From NCBI GenBank assembly GCA_003344405.1, contig NOWV01000308.1, forward strand, positions 1 through 55,086: a stretch of DNA of 55,086 bases, given 5' to 3'. Source of the stretch: Trichoplax sp. H2 (taxonomy: Eukaryota; Placozoa; Uniplacotomia; Trichoplacea). Made by a program: the position numbers and the translations under genes. The notes beneath the pieces were generated by a model that searched no databases, was not told the origin of the DNA, and saw nothing but the letters and a program-made list of their open reading frames with translations. Positions 11,431 to 26,338 of the stretch are shown one piece after another (within the stretch, counting starts at the first letter, position 1; every line of letters begins with the position of its first letter).

Positions 11431-13384
11431 TTCGATTCGTTTTTAAAGATCCAAGTTGGAATTATTCTTTACAGTATAGTACTCATTGCTAATCTATTAA
11501 AATAATGATGCAACCTAAAATTATCCTGATCATTGATTTTTTATCGTTCTTGCATTTGCGAGAGCCGAAAAACGATCAATTAAAATAAATCGAATGGCAT
11601 AATATTAGGTTTCTATATATCAGTAGTGGTATTCATAGACTATGAAATCGATGCTTAACGATCTAGATTAGAAGTAATTATGATTCTTGAATACGGATCC
11701 GGTAATTTATCCATATTTACACATTCGATTCGATTGCATAGTTGTAAGTATCGGTAGTCTGTCAAAACCGCTACTATAATAAGCTATTATTATACTTATT
11801 AGGCTTTCATCTTTTCGTAATTTTTCATAAACAGGATAGCATTCCATTCACGATATCATTATATATCTTATAAACAGTCGATGCAGATGTGATATTTACA
11901 AAGCCAAAGGAAATAGGCTGTATTTAACTCATTTCCTGGTATGCATAGTTTCTTGAAGTAAAAATTATTCTATCTCGACGCTCCGTGACCTGAAGTAATT
12001 TATCTGTATTTACACGTTCAATTTGTTCAAAAAGTTACCAGTATGGTTAGCCTGTCAAAACTGCTATACTATAATAAGCAAATATTATACTTATCGGTCT
12101 TTCATCCTCCGTAAATATTTATAAACAGTATAGCATTCTATTCGCGATATCATTATACATATATTACGAAGAATCGATGCAGATGTGATGTCTACAAAGT
12201 CAAGCTTAAGTTAACTATATTTTAACTCATTTACCGGCATAGTACGTACAGTTTCTTAGAGCAGAAATTATTCTATCTTGCTAATTGGAGATCTATTCGT
12301 CCTATTATCAGTTACTATAACGTAGAGTAAAGTAAACACATTCTGATAATTCATGAAATCATAAAGAAACTGTAATATCTATGTATGCAGTAGCGATAGC
12401 CGATTTAAATGTGGCAATGAATTATGATTATTTATTACTAGCATTCAATCGATCTATTTATCTCACCATCAGTTGTTACAATCAACAGCAAAGTAAAAAA
12501 GTTCTGACAATTCATGAATTAATTGATTGATTGATCAAAATTACTATTTCAAAATTATTTAAATTATTCTCATTTAATCCTTCTGTAAACGAAGAAAATG
12601 ATATTGAATTAAGAGTTTTAGATACTTCTAATTTATTTCTAGTTGATATGAAGGAAATACCAAACCCTTGACGAACCATCATCCTTAAGGTCAGATATTA
12701 ATTAAGTTATAGAATATAAAATGGATGACTTTGAGGCTGCTTTTAATAATACTTTAGATAATAATTAACTTATTATCTAGGCATCAGTGGAATTATTGAT
12801 TGTTATATAAATTCTCCTAATCAATTATTTTCATTTGACAATTCCTTCACTACGGTAATCAATGTAAAAAAATCAAACAATGAACTTTAACCTTTGATAT
12901 TAATTAGTTACTAGCCATACCGATTAGAAATCGATAAATAACATTATTCTCTGCATCATATCAATATCAGCTGCTGTTCTACCAATTAGAGTCACTGTCC
13001 ATTCTCGATTGATACAATATCATAAGTTTATTATTTTATTCTTCTGCGAAGCCATGCTAAATTTAACTTTTACCTAAAGTATAATGAAGGCACTTGAAAA
13101 GGTAGAAAGATAATGAGCTCTATTATTAATCAACAGTTATATTAGTCTCTAGAAGAGATGATTGGGTACTACGCTATGCTACATTTTATAGCATTTTTTT
13201 ATATTATAAAGAAAGAAAATGAAATAATTAAGATATCATTACGCCATCTTTAAAATATCGATAACGTAAATTTAAGTTTAATCTAAATTCAACAACTCTT
13301 AAAAAAAAGTCAAACAAAGAAATTGCCGAAGATTTCTGGTACAGCTTAATCAGTTCTATCATTTCAATCTAGTTCCTTAGACTT
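11431..13384. other. upstream part of GPCR unit 2, non-coding
   Basis: This aligns with about 640-1840 and 2590-2840 of unit 1. A secondary internal similarity exists: 11,640-11,960 and 11,975-12,260 repeat motifs such as 'gatatcattatat' and 'atcgatgcagatgtgat.t.tacaaag'. No gene features were seen. Confidence 0.55.
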
Positions 13385-14720
13385 TGCCATACGGTCTAGA
13401 AATAATTTGTAACGAATTCATCTACTTAATCAAGCCTGCCGATATAATTTTGTTTTGATTTTATTTGTTGAACTTCGTTTTGCCATCTAGAAATACTTGT
13501 ATCTGAATTCACCTTTAATCAGTCTTGTTAATATTTGTACTAATTCTTCGTTTAATCAATTCTGTTGATTTCATCGCCTTCCTTACACTTCATCTCACGA
13601 TCTAGAAATACTTTTACTGAATTCATCTCCTTAATCAATTCTGTTAATTTAATCTCACTTTTGCACTTCGTCTCACGATCTAGAAATACATGTAATAAAT
13701 TCATCTCTCTAATCAGTTCTGTTGTTTAATTTCCTTGCTTTGTGTTTTAGTTACGATCTAGAAATCCTTGCACTGAATTCATCTGCTAAATCAATCCAGA
13801 TAATTTAATTCTTTTCCTTGCCTCTATCTCACGGTCTAGAAATATTCATATTAAATTTATTTACTCAATCAACCCTGCCTCTTTGTCGCTTTCTTGAACC
13901 AGTATCTCACAATCTAGAACTTAATGCACTAAATTCATCTATTTAATCAATTCTATTGTTTAATTTCATTCCTTGCACGTTATCTCATAATCTAGAAATA
14001 GATATACGGAATTCATCTACTGAATCAATCTTGCTATTTTAATCTCCCTCATTGAATTAATATCTCATAAACTAGAAATAGTTATGCGGAATATATTTAC
14101 TTAATCAATTTAGTTTTTTATCTCCTTCCTAGACGTAATATCTCACAATCTAGAAATACTAGTATCGAATTCATCTACTTCATCAATTCTGTTGTTTTTA
14201 TCTCCTTCTTTTCACTTTGTCTCACGATCTAGAAATAGATAATGCTAAATTTATTTACTTCATCAATTCTGTTATTTTAATCTCCTTCCTTGAACTAATA
14301 TCTCACGATCTAGAAATAGATATACGGAATTTATCTACTTAATTGATCCTATTGCTTCAATCCCTTTCTAGTACGCTTTATCTTACGATCTAGAAATACT
14401 TTTCCGAATTTATTTATAGAACCAGCTTTCTTGCTTTAATGTTATCATTTTAACCTTATTCCTTAGGCTTTATCTCACATCCAGAAATTTTATGCTGAAT
14501 TCATCTATTAATCATTCTTGTTCTGTTATCTTACGGTATAGAAATAATAGTAATAAATTCCTTTATATAATCAACTACGCTATTTTAACCAGGGTCCTTG
14601 TATTTCATCTTATGATCTATAAATAATTGTAGTAAATTCATCTATTCAATCAGGTCAGTTATTTTAATCTTGCTTCTTGCACTTTATCTCGTATAGAAAT
14701 TTCCTATTTAATTCAAGTCA
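13385..14720 (+). repeat. minisatellite array B, ~78-bp unit, ~17 units
   Basis: This is the same repeat family as array A. Core CACGATCTAGAAATA variants occur near 13,390, 13,482, 13,600, 13,677, 13,755, 13,833, 13,909, 13,990, 14,069, 14,145, 14,224, 14,307, 14,385, 14,480, 14,533, 14,610 and 14,690. The spacing is mostly 76-83 bp. Later units decay (tatagaaat, tctataaat). The array is over twice as long as array A and ends about 355 bp before the GPCR 2 start codon. Confidence 0.88.
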
Positions 14721-15074
14721 TTGCAGTGTATTAACTATCACCGAGAGAAATCAATTATTTCATACTATACCAGACTGGGCAATAGAGATGAAACATATGG
14801 TAAAAAAGAATCTATCAAGCTCACATCAATCATTGTGATATTATTAGAAGTTGCCATAATGTTTATGACGCCTATAGTAATACGTCTGCGCTTTCACCAT
14901 ATTGGTATTTCGTCATAGACGTCTATGTGGAAAGTACATATTCACCATTAGTTGGATGGAATGAGTTTCAGTTTTATGCGTTGATTTAATTATCTATTAC
15001 AGAAAATTTGGAAATATTTAGTGTCTTGCATAATCTTCCAGCACTAGAACATTTTTCCTATAAGGCTAAAGAAA
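14721..15074 (+). promoter_or_regulatory. unique 5' flank of GPCR 2, absent from copy 1
   Basis: This ~355-bp stretch between array B and the GPCR 2 ATG has no counterpart before GPCR 1. It contains a 65-codon open frame (14,721-14,918) with no recognisable features. It is the likeliest place for the promoter or 5' UTR of GPCR 2, but no specific element could be identified. Confidence 0.35.
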
Positions 15075-16088
15075 ATGAACGATTCGGGCAATAGTAATGG
15101 CACAATCGACTATGTTGCAATCAACTCCTATGCTTATGCTGCAGCTGTACCAGCCAGTATTATCGGCTTGATAGCCAATACACTTATGATGTTTATCTTG
15201 ATGAGGTATAAGATATTCCATAAAACAACTTATTTTCTACTTCGTATTTCGGTTGCATCCGATATTATCTCCAATACAACAACGGCCATATCATACTTGA
15301 TTGTAACAGCAATCCATGTTACCTATCCTCTCGGTGTTATATTATGTCGTATTGCAGTTTTTGTTATACTTTCATCTTATGGTATTTCCATAATGACTTT
15401 ATGTATTATTGCGATCGATCGTTACTTTGCTATCGTTAAGCCATTATCATCGTTCTATCGTCGAAATAAGTTCCTACTAATCGGTGGCCTATTAACTGTA
15501 GGTTGTTTATTAACATTTAGTATTACCATCCCAGCATTATTTTTTGTCGATGTTTATCACGATGATACTAAATTTTGCGATTTTAGAAATGTAACACCGC
15601 TAATATCTTTTTATTTTACTATGAGCACCTTTAATTTATACATTATTCCTGCCGTTACTTTAGCTACTAGCTATGGTAATATTATTGTTTATATGAGAAA
15701 TTACGTTCGACCTGGTGAGGATACTAATTTTAATCGTGCTGTAGAAGATCAGAAAAGGAAAAAATTTATTAAAGCATTATCGCTAATCGCTAGCTCCTAT
15801 TTATTAATCAGTTGGCCATTTTTTGCAACAAGCTTAGGTATGGCTATTACAGGAAGCTCACTACGAGAAATACGACGAGTTGGGGTAGTCTATTATCTAT
15901 TGGCATTTTTCTCCTTTTCTACTACAACAGCTATTAGCATTATTAATCCCTTTTTATACTTGAAGTTCGATCACGCTATTCAATTAAAGGCTAAAAGTTT
16001 AATTTCTCAATTGTCTACGATTCGCACTGCAGTCGATTCAAGCAATGACAGTGTCCCCAATTCAACAAATAAAAGTGGGATAGTATGA
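15075..16088 (+). CDS. class A (rhodopsin-like) GPCR, paralogue 2
   Basis: This intronless 337-residue receptor is a tandem paralogue of the gene at 4234-5247. All class A landmarks sit at the same positions: N35, D63, C91/C168, D115-R116-Y117, P192, W247-P248 in TM6, and N291-P292-xx-Y295. Differences from copy 1 cluster at the ends. About twelve fall in residues 1-111 (extracellular N-terminus to TM3) and five in the last thirteen residues, where copy 1 'NKTCPES' is replaced by 'NDSVPNS'. Only three (177, 239, 283) fall in residues 112-324. The tail cysteine of copy 1 is lost. The start follows 'gctaaagaaa'; copy 2 keeps a unique 5' flank that copy 1 lacks. The clustered changes suggest ligand-side divergence, gene conversion of the 3' half, or both. 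The ligand is unknown. Confidence 0.93.
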   Translation: MNDSGNSNGTIDYVAINSYAYAAAVPASIIGLIANTLMMFILMRYKIFHKTTYFLLRISVASDIISNTTTAISYLIVTAIHVTYPLGVILCRIAVFVILSSYGISIMTLCIIAIDRYFAIVKPLSSFYRRNKFLLIGGLLTVGCLLTFSITIPALFFVDVYHDDTKFCDFRNVTPLISFYFTMSTFNLYIIPAVTLATSYGNIIVYMRNYVRPGEDTNFNRAVEDQKRKKFIKALSLIASSYLLISWPFFATSLGMAITGSSLREIRRVGVVYYLLAFFSFSTTTAISIINPFLYLKFDHAIQLKAKSLISQLSTIRTAVDSSNDSVPNSTNKSGIV

Positions 16089-17399
16089 AAAAATTGATAG
16101 TTATTATACACGAGTATAATCTATCCTTGATAATGATTCCTTATACCACAATTCTATCATCCAATATCAGATAGTTTATAATTGTAGAATAATGTAACAT
16201 TTTATAAAGTTTTTCTCATCCTCTAAGACATGTGATATAATTCGCCATCTATTCATTTCCCCCATCTTATTCAAATGAGTTAACAATTGCTTTATTTATA
16301 AGCTTTTATTGAATAATAATTGATCGCGGCAAAATCTAGCGAGTTGTCAGTATCTTTATTAATTATGAATTATTCCTGTTTCTAATTCTATTTATTATTA
16401 CTAATATAGTAATTGATATTGTAAATTATCAATGGACAAGATGGCTAGGCTAATACGTAAAATTAAGATAGACTTCAATGGAAAGATCATTTTATACTTG
16501 GTATTAGACCATTGCTAATGAATTTTAATCATTATCTTATATACCATAGCATAGCTTCAATAATTGTAATTAATTAATGTAGTCTATATTTTTTGGCAGA
16601 TAAGCAATTTGTCACGTACATTATCCTTATGCAAGGTTAATTTTATATTCATTCCGTACAATATGAAATAAATTAGTAAAATTCAAAATCGAGGTATTGA
16701 AATTGAAAAATAGACGCCTATGCGATATTTATTAATTGATAACTGTATATTATTATTACTCTTTAAACTAGTCACGTTGACTACGTAAGCTTTAAAAAAA
16801 TGAGTTCAATTGGTGTGTTTTGATCATATTTACGGATTACTATGTTCAGAATATCCTTTTAAAATGCGATTATTGTTCGTAAAGAATAATTTCTCTTGTC
16901 ATTTTTACTTATTGTAGATGGATTAATAAAATGCAAAGTAATATTTACTGTTTTATATCGTGCTAAATATTGAACTGTCACGTAAATTGTTCGCTGGTCT
17001 GCAGAATGTATAAATAGATATACTATAATTTAAACTTGCATCCTAAAGCGTAGAATCCTCCTACTGTATAATGGTGAAAGACCGTGATATAGGTATTAAT
17101 AATAATAACATTAGTAGACTCGTTGCTAGAGCGATTATTAATATTTTAATGACGTAGGTTTAATGTCGGCATTCAAAATACTATAGTAATTCTACATATG
17201 TACGCGTATAGCAAACTATACGAACGAACCTATAGTCGTCATTAGAGATAATCGAATTTTCAATGCATTTATAGGCTGGCATAAAAATGTCCCAAACTTA
17301 TTAATTAAGGTGAATAACAGGCTCTCTAAGTCAACCGGCAGAGACTATGCGAGTATAGTGAATACAGTAGCCGATCTACTATGCTGGTAGATTTTATTG

Positions 17400-18240
17400 C
17401 TTTTTCATAAGGAGTGCCCTTAAACCTACTATACATCTATTTTATAGCAGTTTAACAGACTCCATGTTCAAACTGCCATAATAATATCCTATACGTACTA
17501 GCGTATACATTAAGCTGTTTGAGCTGGTCATTTTTTTATAGAGAGTGGCGTGTAACCTTCTATTTTATAGCAGTTTAGCGGACTACATGTTTAAAATGCT
17601 GTCAATAGAAACATATCCTATATGTACTAACGTACATATTATTAAGCTGCAGTAAATGATCGCGTTTTCTACATCTATTTCGTAGCAGTTTAACAGACTC
17701 CATATTCAAACTGCTATAAAAAATATCCTATACTAAACACAGTAACATATACATTAAGCTATTTGAGCCGGTCGTTTTTCATAAGGAGTAGCATGCAACT
17801 TTCTACATCTATTTTATAACAGTTTAGCAGATTCTATGTATAAACCGCTGAAAAAAATATCTTATATTGAATGTGCTACGGTGCACATGAAGCTGTTTGA
17901 GCTGGTCGTTTTTTCTGCAGCAGTTTAAAAGACTACGCGTTCAATCTCTGCAAATATAGATCCTGTATATTTTAAGGTGTACATTAACCTGTTTGAGCTA
18001 GTCATTTTTCCTACATCTATTTACAGCAATTTAACATACTACATGCTCAAATTGTTGCAAAAAATATCCTAAACATACTAACGTGGACATTAAGCTGTTG
18101 CTCATCATAGGAGTGGCACTTAACCTACATTTATTACATCAGTTTAGCAGACTACCTGCTCAAGCTGCTGCAAATACCCTTAAATACTATGATATAGATG
18201 CAGCTGTTTGAGCTAGTCTAGTATAGAGAATGTTAAATAT
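17400..18240 (+). repeat. tandem repeat, ~118-bp unit, ~7 copies
   Basis: The recurring core resembles 'cagtttaacagactccatg' preceded by 'acatctattttatag' and followed by 'ttcaaactgctataaaaat'. Cores occur near 17,440, 17,567, 17,685, 17,818, 17,912, 18,024 and 18,140. Between cores most units carry 'acattaagctgtttgagctggtca'. Two copies of the same unit lie after GPCR 1 (6880-7060), so the array belongs to the duplicated unit and expanded in unit 2. Confidence 0.85.
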
Positions 18241-18599
18241 ACGGTATAATTTGTAATAGGAATCATATGGGCCCAGTCTGCTAGCCTCCATGCTGTACAC
18301 TGTCCGGTGATCAATATTGCATAGATTCTAGTATACACAAATTGGCTGTATGCGTTAGTTCTCTATGATATTGGTTAACAGTCCAGAAGACCTCCCCTCC
18401 ATCACCGTGACAACCGCAACATCCAGGAACATTATCGTTGATGTTTGCTTCTCTTACATCTCTACTTACAGAGTAATCTATAGAAGAATAGTTTTACTGT
18501 ACTTGCCAATTACTTACAATCGATACGATTATTTTGCATGATTGAAACCTATACGAAGTATTAGATCAAGATCGTTTTCTAATTGGAATTGTAGCAGAC

Positions 18600-21068
18600 A
18601 TGTCGAAAATACCTTTGCGATTCGCTGCTAATATTACCACCATGTTTACAGAGATTGCTAATTTTGCTGATCGGTATGGAGCTGCAGCTGCAGCAGGTAA
18701 AGCTTGAATAAACGTAATTGGACCCTCTGTAAAGTCTTTGTGATGTTACCTTAAGCAGTCTTCCAATAATGTCGATGATTAGAAATGATAATAAGCGATC
18801 AAGAATGCATAGATGATTTTAAACTTGTACTCAGTATCGTAGCTCATTGGGCCTGTCAGTACATCTTCACTTTGCTCGCATTATTATTATTATTGCACAG
18901 GATGATTTGGTCTATATCAATAATTGAAAGAAAGGTCTATTTCAACTATACTGTAATCGATCATTCTCATCAAAGCAATTGATGCTATCTATAGGATATC
19001 TTCGAGATGTGATCAGTTCTTAGCTACGCCTACACCTTCTGGAGCATTTGTTTGATATTGGATACGTATATGTTATATAGACAGTATCATGATTAAAACC
19101 TTAACACGTAGTGTATACTTATTCTATAATTAATCTTACAGCGAGATCAATTTCTTATATAAAGAATGCTAGTAATTTGCTGATAATAAATAATTTCATG
19201 CTAGGCTTCAAAGGTGTTGAATGCATGTTTCCATACATGGTACCTGTGGAACAGCTGAAAGCGGTAAAGGAAAGTGCTGGAGTAGATCATGTACTAATGA
19301 ACGCTATTCCAGGTGTACTATTTGATTACTTCACTGCTTTAGACTGTTTAGGATTATGATAGTATTTGTTATGTTGGTAATGCTGGTCTATAAATAGTTT
19401 ACAAAGCACATTGGGAGTCTGCTGCCATCAATGCTACAAGATCTTATTCATATCGATAGATGATTTATCCAGTTTGCATTTTGTCCAGGAAACTGGGAAG
19501 CAGGTGATCGAGGGATTGCCGCGATTCCAGGTCGAGAAAATGAATTCAGAGATAGCTTACAGAAATCGTTGCTGTACGCAAAAACTCTTCAATGCAAAAG
19601 GTTTGTTTAGCCAAATTATTTCATATTTATATCAGTATTGCAACATATATATGCAATTCATTGCGTATCTGTACGTATACTACTGTACACATTTACCTAA
19701 TATATTGATGAATTTATGATACAAACCATAGTATAACTACAACAAGAGCCTAAAAGGCTAAAGCAAATCTTTTTTATTATGCAATGTAATATCCAAGCAT
19801 GCTATTGTACCTTCTAGACAAAATAAATTATCGTTCTAATTTAAAATTTCATTTCCTTATTTTGATTTCATTAGAATTCATGTTATGGCGGGTTTATTAC
19901 CAAAATCCTACGTCAATGCTAGTGTCAGCGAACAGCGGGAATTGTGGCGCGATTATAGTACTGTCTATGTTCGTAATATGCAGTACGCTGCTGATCTATT
20001 TCGTCAGGCAAGTTTTGTAATTGGTAGTGAATTATAGATTCCTATGCAATATTAGAACTGATTGAAACTCATAAGTGTAGTAAACACTATTGATAATATC
20101 ATAATGATTAAATAGACAAGAAAAATAATTGCTTATCAAGATAGATCAACTTTTAGAGCTTGTCATTTTCTATGTAACTTTAGGAAGATATCACGCTCCT
20201 AATTGAGCCTATCAATTCCAAATTGTCTATACCTCTCTATTTCGTAGATACTCATATTAAAGGTAAAGAACCTATTTACGCAGCTTTTATCAACAATTTT
20301 GTTCCGATTATATCTGATTTTTGCTATTTTACGTATTGACTGAATCTCCTCTACTAAATAAATTACCTAGCGTTGGAATTGATAAGGGCAATCGATAGAG
20401 AAAATGTAAAACTGCAACTTGTAAGTATCCTTTCACTATGCGTAACCGTAGTTTCAATGCAACGCGATTGTGTACAGCCTCATGATGGATTCTATTCTAG
20501 ACATATCCTAGCGTCCTTTAACTTAAAAACGTAGTACTCTTGCTACATTAGGACTTGTTTCACATCCAAGTGGCTAATGGCAACTTAACAAAGACACTGC
20601 ATGAGATCTTCAAAGATATTGGTAGGCGATATTTGCTAGGGACATAAAAATGCACTGCTCCAGAAGAGTTCAAAGATACATCATGTTTTATTTTAAAAAG
20701 GTCACATTCAAATTAGTCAAGTTCCAAACCGCAATGAACCGGATGAAATCGGTGAAATAAACTATCCTTACATATTTAATACTTTACAGAAACTGGGTTA
20801 TAATGGCTGGATTGGCTGTGAGTACTTTCCAAGAGGTGCGACTAATATATTTGTCATAACAAAACATATTAATATAGATATTCATTTTTCGAATTTATAT
20901 CACAAATTCGAATGCACACATATATATATTTTAACATATTCACATGATAAAGCGCTATCATAAGTTCATTCGTACGAGCAGGTTATAATAATAAACAACT
21001 TCTTCTGCCGCTCTAAACTAGGAAAAACATTGGAAGGACTCGAGTGGGCTCAGAAATACTTGCACTAA
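18600..21068 (+). CDS. HYI: putative hydroxypyruvate isomerase (9 exons, complete)
   Basis: It is predicted to interconvert hydroxypyruvate and tartronate semialdehyde, a soluble TIM-barrel enzyme of the xylose-isomerase-like superfamily. Exons read by eye are 18600-18696, 19205-19312, 19489-19600, 19875-20007, 20184-20262, 20371-20420, 20552-20621, 20701-20835 and 21022-21068. The total is 831 nt, giving 276 aa, essentially the length of the human enzyme, and phase is kept at all eight junctions. The N-terminus is [16 protein letters not shown]; later landmarks are [48 protein letters not shown] and a TLEGLEW end. Candidate metal/catalytic residues are E158, D194, H197, Q220 and E257, matching the family's Glu/Asp/His/Glu pattern. 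Intron 4 uses a GC donor (CAG|GCAAGT). Intron 8 uses a weak GTGCGA donor chosen on phase and homology. The stop lies 28 bp from the RRM2 stop on the other strand. Confidence 0.92.
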
Positions 21069-21096
21069 ATTTCTATTGTTGGATAACTTTAACAGT

Positions 21097-23780
<2,684 letters not shown>

Positions 23781-25261
23781 CTACAGGAGTTGATTGAATA
23801 GAATAAAATGTACGCGTAAGTCAATCAACCTCCAGCGATATCCTTTCATCTCATACAGTACGTCATGAATAATTAATTTGCGTGCTATTCCTCCAACTGC
23901 GGTGTGATTCAGTATGCGATATGACTTGATCAGCAGAAGATACCAATTGAAGCATGCATTTAAGAAATACTGTATTTGCTGATAAAGACATTAGTAGGTA
24001 AGCTACGTTATTAGGCTTATTAGGGAACCAATGATCAGAGTTTTATTTCTTTATGATTTCCTTATAGTATCCGAAATTGGCTTGATGATAACGATTCTAA
24101 TTATACGCGTAAGTGTTTATTATAATAATTAATTATTATATACTACAGTAGTATAATATTGACTATATACTGGTATAAAAGTACAATTAAACACTTCCGT
24201 CGAGCAATAAAATGATTCAATACGATGAAAATTGTCCTTCAAGGCACTTGCATAGCAGAGTCAAGCTGGAAATTCAAAACTTTTTGCTCTTATTTGTGGC
24301 TTTAGCCGGCTCGGGTTTTAGCCGTGACATACAGTACAGTACAGTATAATTCCTAGTATGGATTGGCGAAATACGGTACTCTACTGTCGTTCACGATCGA
24401 TATTGGCAGCAGTTCTTTCAGGCAATGTATCTGTTGTATTTTCCTTTTAGTAGGTCAACTAGATCAGTCCATGATGAAAATATTATTAGGGAATGAATCA
24501 TGGAGAGTTGTATTGTTGATGCTGAGATATTTCATTTGCATGCAGTATGCGACATGACATGATCGCCAGACGATAGCGAGTCAAAGGATCAAAATAATAG
24601 CAACAATCATTTTGGGTATAGTATGTATTTTATTGTCCATTGGATATCCATCAAAAGATATTTAGCATTGTATCATCGATTCAATGATTCAATTCAACAA
24701 GTTCCATCGATGCGTGAGAAAATACTGCCGTACGCTAGAAACAGGTGGTGGTAAAGCACGAAGCATGCATGGAACAGATGCATTCCAACTGAAATAGTCC
24801 ATACCTGATCTTTCATTTTTATTGGATTGATATCTGATGTTAGTTGATCGTCCTTGCTGGTAGCAGATAACATCTTCAAGGATAGAATAACCAAGATGAG
24901 GAAAAGAATACAAATGAAAACACCAAATAGGGGGTGGAAAAAAAGTGCGGAAGCAAAACGAGGGATGATCTCTGGCAGGTAATACGCGCCAAATTAATGC
25001 TTTAAATACGGTCGATACAAGATCAGACATGCCTAGCACTGTACTACAGGAGCAAAAAGAATGTCCGCCATGATAAAAAAAAATGGCATCAAGGGGATGA
25101 CAATTGCTTTGCAAAGGGCAAGATTACAGTTCCATCATGGTCATTTCTTTGTACTGTACGTATTGTACTGTACACTGTACACCAGGGCGGTCGTTTGGGC
25201 CTTGGCTGTCTGTCTGTCTTATCCCCCGCCCCGCCCCCAGGTCAAATAAGTCAACAGTGCC
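23781..25261. other. intergenic spacer; 5' end of RRM2 probably within
   Basis: No recognisable gene was found. The first exon and promoter of RRM2 should lie in the first few hundred bases. TACAGTACAGTACAGTA occurs near 24,331. Around 25,150-25,190 there is a cluster of TACTGTAC words (for example 'tattgtactgtacactgtac'), directly before the 207-bp repeat array. Confidence 0.5.
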
Positions 25262-25882
25262 GTCGCTGGCTATTCATGGCGTCTTGAACAGTTCATGAGT
25301 TAGTCAACAAAAATGGAAAGTATGCACTAAAATCGGGCCAGAAAGATGCAGCTGGCCTCTTTCTTCTTGGTGTTGATAGCCGCTTAGACTTAGGAATGCG
25401 TAGCAATGAGCTAAAGTGATGGCGATCTATCCGCTGTATACGTCCTATTGCTTTGATTGTACAATGCAGTCGCTGGCTATTCATGGCGTCTTGAACAGTT
25501 CGTGAGTTAGTCAACAAAAATGGAAAGTATGCACTAAAATCGGGCCAGAAAGATGCAGCTGGCCTCTTTCTTCTTGGTGTTGATAGCCGCTTAGACTTAG
25601 AAATGCATAGTAATGAGCTAAAGTGATGGCGATCTATCCGCTGTATACTTCCTATTGTTTTGACTGTACAATGCAGTCGCTGGCTATTCATGGCGTCTTG
25701 AACAGTTCGTGAGTTAGTCAACAAAAATGGAAAGTATGCTTTAAAATCGGGCCAGGAAGATGCCGCTGCCCTCTTTCTTCTTGGTGTTGATAGCCGCTTA
25801 GACTTGGAAATGCATAGCAATGAGCTAAAGTGATGGCGATCTATCCGCTGTATACGTCCTATTGCTTTGATTGTACAGTGTA
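25262..25882. repeat. tandem repeat, 207-bp unit, 3 near-identical copies
   Basis: Units start at 25262, 25469 and 25676 with GTCGCTGGCTATTCATGGCG and differ at only a few positions. The period of 207 is a multiple of three, which leaves one minus-strand frame open for 175 codons (25293-25820), so the open frame is a by-product of the repeat unless shown otherwise. GTAC-palindrome clusters flank both ends ('gtactgtacactgtacac' near 25,170 and 'ttgtacagtgtacaatacag' near 25,873). Confidence 0.93.
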
Positions 25883-26338
25883 CAATACAGTAAGCGTATT
25901 ATTAAGGCGAAATGGAGTCATTTCTGCCTTGGTTGGCTGATGGTTATAGACTATGGAGTCAGAGAGACCATCAACTACTATTTATTAATGAATTATATTA
26001 TGGGTAAAAATGACAAGGCTGGCTGTATTTTACCAGCCATTGCGATTGTAATTCTACTCCATAGACTACCATTCGAAATTTTTTCAATTTCGATCTAGAA
26101 TTTCCAGTCGTCCCAAGCTAGAATTGGACATCGTCATGTCAGAGTTGACATGCAGAGTATGCAGAACTGTAGTTGTGCATAGCTAGAGAAAGAGTTAGCC
26201 TGCACATGGTTGCCCTGTAGTGTAATATATAACCTTGCTGAAACTTGAGTTATATTGTAGCATCGACAATTGGAGATATAGTAGAAAGAAAGCTGCAGGT
26301 TAGAGGGTACAATGTTGAATAACCTATACTGGTAACTG
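25883..26338. other. intergenic spacer with a weak inverted repeat
   Basis: A 75-codon open frame on the plus strand (25871-26098) has no family features. 'atagactatggagt' near 25,946 and 'actccatagacta' near 26,055 form an imperfect inverted pair, perhaps an old foldback element. Nothing else was recognised. Confidence 0.4.

Noticed and set aside
14721-14918. 65-aa frame as a 5' exon of GPCR 2
   Set aside because: The GPCR has a complete extracellular N-terminus and start at 15,075, and copy 1 is intact without this segment. No convincing splice donor was found.
17400-18240. 118-bp array as a CRISPR-like or ncRNA cluster
   Set aside because: Repeats and spacers drift together, there is no conserved palindromic repeat, and the host is eukaryotic. 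It is a minisatellite.
19411-20020. Plus-strand frames of 102 and 73 aa within HYI
   Set aside because: The real HYI exons 3 and 4 use another frame here, which matches the family and keeps phase.
24689-25114. 141-aa minus-strand open frame
   Set aside because: Cys/His/Phe/Pro-rich translation without any domain, no splice or homology support, and it overlaps frames on the other strand. Treated as chance.
25293-25820. 175-aa minus-strand open frame as a gene
   Set aside because: It lies exactly on a 207-bp tandem repeat whose period is a multiple of three, so the frame stays open by repetition. There are no family features and no start context.
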